From assembly GCA_019136335.1 (NCBI GenBank), contig JAGVUK010000071.1, positions 1-13,149 on the forward strand: a stretch of DNA of 13,149 bases. The letters run 5' to 3'. The notes beneath the pieces are model-generated. The model was not told the origin of the DNA, did no database searches, and saw only the letters and a list, made by a program, of their open reading frames with translations. Below, piece by piece: positions 1-5,671 of this stretch (position 1 is the first letter of the stretch; the number at the start of each line of letters is the position of its first letter). A program made the position numbers and the translations under genes. Source of the DNA: Methanomicrobiales archaeon (GTDB lineage Archaea; Halobacteriota; Methanomicrobia; Methanomicrobiales; Methanoculleaceae).

Positions 1-400
1 TCTCCGGCATCCCCCACCCCGCCCGCGCTTCCTGGAGGGGATACTCGTACGTCCCTCTCCGGCAACCCCCACCCCGCCCGCGCTGCGCGCTCCTCCCCCG
101 CCCCCTCCCGGGGGCAGGGGCAGTGCTTGCGATATCCGGTGGGAAGCCGTGCCCGGTTCTTCTCCGGCCTGTCCCCGTGCAGTGGACCGTGGGGATATCG
201 CCACGGGGGGAGGGGACCGGGGAGGGGGAAACCCTCTCCCCGCGGGGGAATACCCGTACGTCGCTCTCCGGCATCCCCCACCCCGCCCGCGCTTCGCGCT
301 CCTCCCCCGCCCCCACCCGCAGGAAGGGGGCAGTGCTTGCGATAGCCGGTGGAAGACAGTGCCCGGTTCTTATCCGGGATCTCCCTGCGCATGCGGCGAT
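1..400 (+). repeat. G+C-rich ~210-base tandem repeat block (left flank)
   Basis: Non-coding block of about two direct units with a period of 209-210 bases. The motif CGTACGTC followed by CTCTCCGGCA starts at 46 and again at 255; CAGTGCTTGC starts at 121 and at 331, followed each time by GATA-CCGGTGG, a short variable part and GTGCCCGGTTCTT. A further partial unit (CTCCGGCATCCCCCACCCCG) opens the window at 2. Each unit carries a C-rich segment (CCCCACCCCGCCCGCGCT), the CAGTGCTTGCGATA segment and, in the complete unit, a GATATC-centred palindrome. Short open frames occur in all phases, as expected in G+C-rich DNA, and none looks like a protein. The same unit recurs inverted at about 3830-4385. 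Bases 401-510 between this block and the first gene show no clear TATA box or other feature. Confidence 0.75.
187..206. repeat. near-perfect GATATC-centred palindrome inside the repeat
   Basis: Twenty bases reading CCGTGG-GGATATCG-CCACGG, with 18 of 20 positions self-complementary. It sits in a 39-base stretch (177-215) that matches the reverse complement of 4103-4141 at 37 of 39 positions, so this is the best conserved part of the repeat. It could form a stem in RNA or be a protein-binding site. Nothing in the window shows which. Confidence 0.6.
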
Positions 401-510
401 CGATGCCCCCGAGCACCGGGGCTCCCGCACCGTAACCCTGCACAACCATTAACCCGGCACAACCGTTATGTGGGTGCCGGGGCATCCATCCCGCGCTGAG
501 GGGGAGAGGT

Positions 511-2058
511 ATGGGAGAGTCACCAGAAGGGAACAACGATCTGCCGGGCATGGCGGAGTCGTACTGGGTAGCCACGTCGCCGGAGACAGCATTTCCGCCC
601 CTCGACGGGGCCGGGCGGGCGGACGTCACGGTGATCGGCGGCGGAATAGCGGGTATCACCACGGCATTTCTGCTGAAACGGGCGGGGCTGACCGTCGCCC
701 TCATCGACGCCTACCGGATCATCACGGGCGCCACCGGCCACACGACGGCGAAGATCACGTCGCTCCACCGGCTGATCTACACGGGGCTCATCGACCGGTT
801 CGGGAGCGGGAAGGCCCGGCAGTACGCGGACGCAAACCAGGCGGCGATCGAGGCGATCGCGTCCCTCGTCCGGGAGTATGCCATCCCGTGCAGTTTCGAG
901 CGAAAACCCGCCTACACCTTTGCAGAGTCGGTGGACGACCGCGAGAGGGTCGCGGCCGAGGCGGACGCGGCAAAGAGCCTCGGACTTTCGGCCGCGTTCA
1001 CAGAGGAGGTCGGGCTCCCCGGAGAGACCCACGGCGCGGTCGTCCTGGAGAACCAGGCGCAGTTCCACCCGCGAAACTACCTCCTGCTGCTCGCCGGGCA
1101 CCTGCCGGGGGAGGGGAGTTACATCTTTGAGATGACCCGCGCCGTAGATATCAAGGAGCAGGACGGCGGGGTGACGGTCAGGACCGACCGGGGTTCGTTT
1201 CACTCCGGCTACGCGGTCCTCGCGACGCACTACCCCATCTACGACATCCCCGGCGCGTACTTCGCCCGGATGCGGCCGTCGAGGTCCTACGCGCTCGCTC
1301 TCCGGACGGACGAGCCGTTCCCGGACGGTATGTTCATCAACGCCGCCGGACCCGTCCACTCCTGGCGGTCGCAGCCCGCCGGCGGCGGCGAGATCGCTAT
1401 CGTCACCGGCGCGGCGCACGACACCGGGAAGGTGACCGACACCAGAGCGCACTACCGCAGCCTCGAAGCGTATGCCCGGTCGGTCTACCCGGTCCGGGCC
1501 GTCGACTACCGCTGGTCGGCGCAGGACTACATCACGGCCGACGGCGTCCCCTACATAGGCCCGCTCGCCCCGGGGCACGATCGTGTCTTCGTCGCCACGG
1601 GTTTCGGGAAGTGGGGGATGACCAACGGCACGGCGGCGGGGATGATCCTTGCCGACCTGATCCGGGGCCGAACGAACCCCTGGGCAGAAGTCTTTGACCC
1701 TGCACGGTTCGGGGGAGAGTCCGCTCCCCCCGCAGGGGTCCGGGAGGCGCTCCGGTCCGCCGGGGGGACGGTCGTGGCCGGGGCCGACCGCATCGCCCGG
1801 GAGGCCGCGGCGATACCGCCCCGGGAGGGGAAGGTCGTCGAGGTAGGCGGGCAGAAGGTTGCGGTCTACCGGGACGGGCGCGGCACGCTCCACACGCTGG
1901 ACCCGACCTGCATGCACATGGCCTGCACCGTCGCCTGGAACAACGCGGAAGAGTCCTGGGACTGCCCCTGCCACGGTTCGCGCTACGATGCCCGGGGAAG
2001 GGTGATCGAGAGCCCGACGGTGAAGGATCTCGTGCAAAAGGAAGTCGTGCGGAGGTAA
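511..2058 (+). CDS. FAD-dependent oxidoreductase with C-terminal Rieske domain (paralogue 1)
   Basis: 515 residues, the architecture of Bacillus YhfW-like proteins: a DAO-type FAD oxidoreductase followed by a Rieske [2Fe-2S] domain. The dinucleotide motif GGGIAG is at 43-48, followed by the family stretch TGHTTAKITSLHRLIY. Rieske ligands are Cys467/His469 (CMH) and Cys485/His488 (CPCH). Cys472 and Cys487 are the pair that forms a disulfide in bc1-type Rieske proteins. The substrate is unknown; the likely reaction is flavin oxidation of a small molecule with one-electron transfer through the Rieske centre, in the cytoplasm (no signal peptide or membrane segment). The start is chosen because it aligns without gaps with paralogue 2 (LPG at 11-13 in both); only GGGGAGAGG directly abutting the ATG could serve as a ribosome site. 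Oddities are CMHMAC instead of the usual CTHxGC, and a diverged linker at about 395-445. Confidence 0.88.
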   Translation: MGESPEGNNDLPGMAESYWVATSPETAFPPLDGAGRADVTVIGGGIAGITTAFLLKRAGLTVALIDAYRIITGATGHTTAKITSLHRLIYTGLIDRFGSGKARQYADANQAAIEAIASLVREYAIPCSFERKPAYTFAESVDDRERVAAEADAAKSLGLSAAFTEEVGLPGETHGAVVLENQAQFHPRNYLLLLAGHLPGEGSYIFEMTRAVDIKEQDGGVTVRTDRGSFHSGYAVLATHYPIYDIPGAYFARMRPSRSYALALRTDEPFPDGMFINAAGPVHSWRSQPAGGGEIAIVTGAAHDTGKVTDTRAHYRSLEAYARSVYPVRAVDYRWSAQDYITADGVPYIGPLAPGHDRVFVATGFGKWGMTNGTAAGMILADLIRGRTNPWAEVFDPARFGGESAPPAGVREALRSAGGTVVAGADRIAREAAAIPPREGKVVEVGGQKVAVYRDGRGTLHTLDPTCMHMACTVAWNNAEESWDCPCHGSRYDARGRVIESPTVKDLVQKEVVRR

Positions 2059-2134
2059 TCCGGGGGGGAGTGGCGAGCAGGGGCGGGGTGGAGGCCCCGG
2101 GTGTCGTCGTTTGGGGAGTCCGCCGGCCCCATAC

Positions 2135-2142
2135 CTATATAT
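2135..2142 (+). promoter_or_regulatory. TATA box for the second oxidoreductase gene
   Basis: CTATATAT stands out in a very G+C-rich intergenic stretch, 70 bases before the start codon at 2212. Archaeal spacing would put the transcript start near 2163-2167, giving a leader of about 45 bases that contains AAGGAGG at 2197-2203, eight bases before the ATG. The second gene can therefore be transcribed independently of the first. Confidence 0.7.
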
Positions 2143-2144
2143 GG

Positions 2145-2177
2145 CCGCGGCATAATGGGGAGCGGCTACCGCCGCGG
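2145..2177. promoter_or_regulatory. inverted repeat around the predicted transcript start
   Basis: CCGCGGC at 2145-2151 and GCCGCGG at 2171-2177 are exact complements separated by 19 bases. They straddle the expected transcript start and begin three bases after the TATA box. This position would suit a repressor operator or a leader hairpin. The arms are only seven bases in G+C-rich DNA, so chance is possible. Confidence 0.3.
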
Positions 2178-2211
2178 GTGAGGAGCGGGCGGGCAGAAGG
2201 AGGCGTGACGT

Positions 2212-3750
2212 ATGGACCATGAGCCGGGTGCCGGATACAGCCTGCCGGGCAGGCACGAGTCGTTCTGGATGGAGACAACCCCCGAGACGTCGTATCCTCC
2301 CCTGCCGGGGGATATCGAGACCGACGTGGCGGTCGTGGGCGGGGGTATCGTCGGGATCACCACCGCCCTCCTGCTCAAGCAGGCCGGCTACACGGTCGCC
2401 GTGATCGAAGGGGATCGGGTCTGCAGCGGGGTGACCGGCCACACGACGGCGAAGATCACGTCGCTCCACCGGCTGATCTACGCAGACCTCATCGACCGGT
2501 TCGGGAGTACAGAGGCCCGGCAGTACGCGGACGCGAACCAGGCAGCGATCGGGAAGATTGCAGCCCTGGTCCAGGAGTACGCCATCCCGTGCAGTTTCGA
2601 GCGAAAGCCCGCCTACACCTTTGCGGAGTCGGCGGACGACCGCGAGAGGGTCGCGGCCGAGGCGGACGCGGCACGGGGCCTCGGGCTCCCGGCGGCGTTT
2701 GTGGAGGAGATCCCGCTCCCCGGGAGGACCTACGGCGCGGTTCGGTTCGCCGACCAGGCGCAGTTCCACCCGCGCAGTTACCTCCTGCACCTCGCCTCCC
2801 TGGTGCCGGAAGCCGGGAGCCGGATCTTCGAGAAGACCCGGGCGCTTGCGGTGGAGGACGAGAAGGGCTCCTGCCGGGTCAGGACGGAGAACGGGACCGT
2901 GACAGCCCGGGCCGTGGTCCTCGCGACCCACTACCCCTTCTACGACGGGCCGGGGTTTTACTACGCACGGATGGAACCGTCGCGCTCCTACGTCCTCGGC
3001 GTCCGGCTCGATGAGCCGTTCCCGGACGGTATGTTCATCAACGCCGCCGGACCCGCCCACTCCTGGCGGTCGCAGCCCGCCGACGGCGGCGAACTGGTGT
3101 TCGTCGGCGGCATGCAGCACCGGACCGGCGAGGACACGGATACGCGGGAGCACTACCGCAGCCTCGAGGCCTACGCCCGGTCGGTCTACCCGCTCCGGTC
3201 CGTCGACTACCGCTGGTCGGCGCAGGACTACATCACGATCGACGGCGTCCCCTACATCGGCCCGCTCGCCGACGGCCACGAGAACGTCTACATCGCCACG
3301 GGTTTCCGGAAGTGGGGGATGACCAACGGCACCGTGGCCGCGCTGATCCTTGCCGACATGATCCGGGGGCGCGAGAACCCGTGGAGCGGTGTCTACGCCC
3401 CCGACCGGTTCAAACCGACGGCGTCAGCCCGGAGGTTCCTCGTGCACAACATCGAGGTGGCCGAGAAGTACATCAGCGGCGCGATCTCCCGGCCGTCCGG
3501 GGACCTCGCGGACGTCCGGCCCGGGGAGGGGAGGATCCTGATGATCGAGGGCAGGAAGGCAGGGGTCTTCCGGGACCGCGAAGGCCGGGTCCGCGCCATC
3601 AACCCCGCCTGCACCCACATGGGCTGCGTCGTCGCGTGGAACAGCGCCGAAGAGACCTGGGACTGCCCCTGCCACGGCTCGCGCTACGACGCCAGCGGGC
3701 GCGTGATCCACGGGCCGGCCGTGAAAGACCTCGCACCGAGAAGGGGTTGA
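2212..3750 (+). CDS. FAD-dependent oxidoreductase with C-terminal Rieske domain (paralogue 2)
   Basis: 512 residues, collinear with paralogue 1. The FAD motif GGGIVG is again at 43-48, and the Rieske ligands Cys467/His469 and Cys485/His488 fall at the same residue numbers. Here the first motif is the canonical CTHMGC, with the disulfide-type cysteines Cys472 and Cys487. The inter-domain linker (ARRFLVHNIEVAEKYISG) looks like that of ordinary family members and differs from paralogue 1. No signal peptide or membrane helix is seen, so a soluble cytoplasmic redox enzyme of unknown substrate is inferred. The start has a strong ribosome site (AAGGAGG, eight-base spacing) and its own TATA box. Long blocks are nearly identical in DNA to paralogue 1 while others are clearly diverged, indicating tandem duplication. 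A link to methanogenesis or oxidative stress is possible but not shown. Confidence 0.9.
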   Translation: MDHEPGAGYSLPGRHESFWMETTPETSYPPLPGDIETDVAVVGGGIVGITTALLLKQAGYTVAVIEGDRVCSGVTGHTTAKITSLHRLIYADLIDRFGSTEARQYADANQAAIGKIAALVQEYAIPCSFERKPAYTFAESADDRERVAAEADAARGLGLPAAFVEEIPLPGRTYGAVRFADQAQFHPRSYLLHLASLVPEAGSRIFEKTRALAVEDEKGSCRVRTENGTVTARAVVLATHYPFYDGPGFYYARMEPSRSYVLGVRLDEPFPDGMFINAAGPAHSWRSQPADGGELVFVGGMQHRTGEDTDTREHYRSLEAYARSVYPLRSVDYRWSAQDYITIDGVPYIGPLADGHENVYIATGFRKWGMTNGTVAALILADMIRGRENPWSGVYAPDRFKPTASARRFLVHNIEVAEKYISGAISRPSGDLADVRPGEGRILMIEGRKAGVFRDREGRVRAINPACTHMGCVVAWNSAEETWDCPCHGSRYDASGRVIHGPAVKDLAPRRG

Positions 3751-3829
3751 ATCTCCCTCCGGCCGGTGCATCCGGTACCCGTGCCCCCCCTTCGACCGGA
3801 TGACAACCTGCAGGGATTGAGTCTGGGCG

Positions 3830-4385
3830 CGGGAAGCCCAAGATGGAGACAGGGGAGGGGGCGAGCTCTCCCGCCGCGAGCCGCCTCCCCCATGGGCGAT
3901 ATCCCCGCTCTTCCCTGCTCAACCTGGGAAACCGCCACCAGCGCCATCCCCATCCACGGCTTCCCACTGGATATCGCCATGACTGCCCAAGCCCCCGGGG
4001 GGGGCGGGGGAGGAGCGCGCAGCGCGGGCGGGGTGGCGACAACGAGAATTATGGAGTTTGGGAGTCAGAGACAGGAGAGGGGGCAAGCCCCCTCCCCGTC
4101 GGCCCCTCCCCCCATGGCGATAGCCCCACGGTCCACTGCACGGTTTCCCCCCGGCTCCACCCCGGATACGGCTGCTCCCCTGATATCGCCACGCACTGCC
4201 CCCGCCCCCGGGTGGGGGCGGGGGAGGAGCGCCGAAGGCCCGGGTGAGGTGGGGGTTGCCGGAGCGGCGTACGGGTACCCACCTGTGGAGACCGGAGAGG
4301 ACATACGGGTACCCGCCTGCCGCAGGCGCGGGCGGGGTGAGGGGATGCCAGAGGACAATGCATGGGTATCCCCCATGGCGAGGCC
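3830..4385 (-). repeat. G+C-rich ~210-base tandem repeat block (right flank, inverted)
   Basis: Non-coding stretch that is the inverted counterpart of the left block. About two units with a period of 212-213 bases: GATATCGCCA starts at 3970 and 4182, ACTGCC at 3982 and 4195, each followed by a C/G run and GGCGGGGGAGGAGCGC. The segment 4103-4141 is the reverse complement of 177-215 with two mismatches. The reverse complement of 3955-3987 (GGCAGT, GCGATATCC, GTGGGAAGCCGTG) matches 119-151 well. The first unit contains a unit-specific A+T-rich insert near 4042-4075. Bases 3751-3830, between the second oxidoreductase and this block, show nothing recognisable. Long open frames through the block are compositional artefacts. 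Confidence 0.75.
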
Positions 4386-4439
4386 GGACAAAGTGAGGGG
4401 TTCTTGTTCCCCGGCGCCGGAAGAGAGCAGGATGGATAA

Positions 4440-4447
4440 CTATAAAT
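4440..4447 (+). promoter_or_regulatory. TATA box for the DUF1922-like gene
   Basis: CTATAAAT in the A+T-rich stretch GGATAACTATAAATC. The start codon is at 4475, only about 27 bases past the box. Usual archaeal TATA-to-start spacing puts the transcript start within a few bases of the ATG. No Shine-Dalgarno-like sequence lies in CACTCCCATTAATC ahead of it, so the mRNA is probably leaderless. Confidence 0.7.
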
Positions 4448-4474
4448 CCGCCCGCCCGCACACTCCCATTAATC

Positions 4475-4741
4475 ATGTACCTCGTCATCCGCTGCCCGGG
4501 CTGCAGGACCTTCACCTACGTGGACCGCTACCAGCGCTGGAGACTCTGTCCGATGTGCGGCGAGGCGATCAACGTCGGGCGTGCGCCGGTCTACCTGGAC
4601 GTCGACGACTTCCTGGATGCAGAACAGATGGTGGAGCAACTCGAGTCGTACCTGCACCGGACGGGAAAGAAAGACCTCTCCGAGCGGGATATCCAGCAGT
4701 TGCGGGCCCGGTATGCCGAGTGGGTGAAGAACCGGGCCTGA
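4475..4741 (+). CDS. DUF1922-like zinc-ribbon protein
   Basis: 88 residues. An N-terminal zinc ribbon is formed by Cys7-x2-Cys10 (CPGC) and Cys25-x2-Cys28 (CPMCG). It is followed by the RAPVYLDVDDFLDAEQMVEQL segment, which resembles the aspartate-rich helix start of archaeal DUF1922 proteins, and by a charged helical tail. DUF1922 proteins are small, widespread in methanogens and of unknown role; nucleic-acid or protein binding is usual for zinc ribbons but is not shown here. The gene has its own TATA box and no ribosome site, so it is likely leaderless. It converges on the minus-strand operon with a 10-base gap to the microprotein gene. The tail after about residue 60 (GKKDLSERDIQQLRARYAEW) is longer than I expect for the family. 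Family assignment is from recall of the motif pattern and is fairly sure. Confidence 0.8.
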   Translation: MYLVIRCPGCRTFTYVDRYQRWRLCPMCGEAINVGRAPVYLDVDDFLDAEQMVEQLESYLHRTGKKDLSERDIQQLRARYAEWVKNRA

Positions 4742-4761
4742 TCACCAGAGGTCACCAGAGG
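4742..4761. repeat. 10-base direct repeat at convergent gene ends
   Basis: TCACCAGAGG occurs twice in tandem, at 4742-4751 and 4752-4761. The first copy fills the gap after the DUF1922-like stop codon; the second begins with the stop codon (TCA on this strand) of the minus-strand microprotein. No poly-T terminator is visible for either transcript, so their 3' ends probably overlap. Confidence 0.55.
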
Positions 4762-4901
4762 CGCCCGCAGCCCGGGCAGAGGATACTCACTCTCCTTCCG
4801 CAGTGCGGGCAGAAAAGACCCGTACGTTCGTTGCTCTCTAGCGGTCGCCCGCACTTCTTACAGTGAATCGGGGCCTCGAACCCACATGCGTGCCTGACCA
4901 T
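4752..4901 (-). CDS. 49-residue multi-CxxC zinc-ribbon microprotein, last gene of the eha-fwd operon
   Basis: A complete short frame of 49 residues, beginning MVRHACGFEAPIHCKKCG and ending RVSILCPGCGRLW. It has three CxxC pairs (Cys14/Cys17, Cys31/Cys34, Cys42/Cys45), plus Cys6 and several histidines. Seven cysteines in 49 residues, each pair followed by glycine, is the pattern of a double or interlocked zinc ribbon and is unlikely from chance translation. The start codon shares one base with the fwdC stop (TGATG), so it should be translated by re-initiation after FwdC; no ribosome site is otherwise present. It is soluble, with no membrane segment. By position it may be an accessory or metal-handling factor of the formylmethanofuran dehydrogenase complex, but that is inference. 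The frame is intact, but I do not recognise a named family. Confidence 0.72.
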   Translation of the reverse strand: MVRHACGFEAPIHCKKCGRPLESNERTGLFCPHCGRRVSILCPGCGRLW

Positions 4902-5671
4902 CAATCCAGATATCTATAGTCCTTTACAAAAAGATTTCCTTTCCCCCTGTTCGCAATATCGCCGATAAAGTGGATAAGCATACGCCCCTCATGCTGGACC
5001 GTCCCGATCCTCTTAAACGTCGGGAGCATGCCGTGCGCGGTCCCGTAGACGTAGCAGGAGCCCCCCTTCATGTTCGCCGCCGGACGACTGCAGTCAGCGT
5101 GGACGACGAGCGTGCCGCCGTGCATCTCCGCCCCGGCCATGTCCCCGGCATCGCCGTGCACGATCACGGTGCCGCCGGCGATGCTCTCCGCGAGGAAATC
5201 GCCGGCGCGGCCGAAGACTTCCACGGTCCCGCCGGTCATGCCCTTCCGCCCCCCGCGGTACCCCGACGCGCAGTAATCGGCGGCGTCGCCCCGGCAGAGG
5301 ATGGTCCCCCCCGCCATCTCCCGCCCGAGCCAGCCATCGGCGTTCCCGTGGATCTCGATCGTCCCGCCGGTCATGAAGTTGCCGCAGTGCATACCGATAT
5401 CGCCGAGGACGGTGATCTTCCCGCCGTCCATATACTCGCCGACCCTCTTCAGCCGGGACGTGCCGTCCCCCGATATGACGACCTCGACGTCCTCCGGCCG
5501 GTCGGCGCTGCCCTCCACAAAGACCGAGAAGACCTCGTCGAGCCTGAGTTCGCGGTTCCCCCGCCAGACCGAGAGGTCGGTGCCGGAGAGGAAGTTCTTC
5601 GGGACGATCGCCTCCGCCTCGATGGGGATGAACGACCTCGCGGCGGGCCTCATCGCGAGCGTGACCCTCAT
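4901..5671 (-). CDS. fwdC: formylmethanofuran dehydrogenase subunit C
   Basis: 256 residues. FwdC is the beta-helical, GltB-C-terminal-domain-like subunit of the complex that reduces CO2 to formylmethanofuran, and it helps hold FwdA, FwdB and FwdD together. The repeat pattern is plain: GG turns at 83-84, 102-103, 121-122, 147-148, 166-167, 185-186 and 203-204, typically 18-19 residues apart, with motifs such as GGTIEIHGNADGWLG and GGTVIVHGDAGDMAG. The start (MRVTLAMRPA) is chosen because its ATG overlaps the fwdA stop as ATGA and is preceded by GGAGG at seven bases. The open frame extends upstream to 5857, but those codons are antisense-like and lie within fwdA. Downstream, the stop overlaps the microprotein start. 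The name follows the Fwd/Fmd family; tungsten versus molybdenum type cannot be told from this subunit. Confidence 0.92.
   Translation of the reverse strand: MRVTLAMRPAARSFIPIEAEAIVPKNFLSGTDLSVWRGNRELRLDEVFSVFVEGSADRPEDVEVVISGDGTSRLKRVGEYMDGGKITVLGDIGMHCGNFMTGGTIEIHGNADGWLGREMAGGTILCRGDAADYCASGYRGGRKGMTGGTVEVFGRAGDFLAESIAGGTVIVHGDAGDMAGAEMHGGTLVVHADCSRPAANMKGGSCYVYGTAHGMLPTFKRIGTVQHEGRMLIHFIGDIANRGKGNLFVKDYRYLD

Noticed and set aside
1..400. CRISPR array
   Set aside because: The units are about 210 bases and adjoin directly; there are no short repeats with regular unique spacers and no cas genes.
123..1130. Short plus-strand frames of 72-220 codons in the left repeat block and overlapping the first oxidoreductase
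   Set aside because: All phases are open because of base composition, and the translations are low-complexity Pro/Arg/Ser.
520..3279. 919-codon open frame on the minus strand spanning both oxidoreductase genes
   Set aside because: It is antisense to two clear genes in high-G+C DNA, crosses the TATA box and intergenic region, and its Arg/Gly/Pro/Val-rich translation shows no domain.
4591..4854. 87-codon minus-strand frame overlapping the DUF1922-like gene
   Set aside because: It is antisense to a recognisable zinc-ribbon gene and out of phase with the real 49-residue microprotein.
3766..4866. 366-codon plus-strand open frame
   Set aside because: It runs through the repeat block and out of phase through the DUF1922-like gene; it is Pro/Arg/Gly-rich with no motif.
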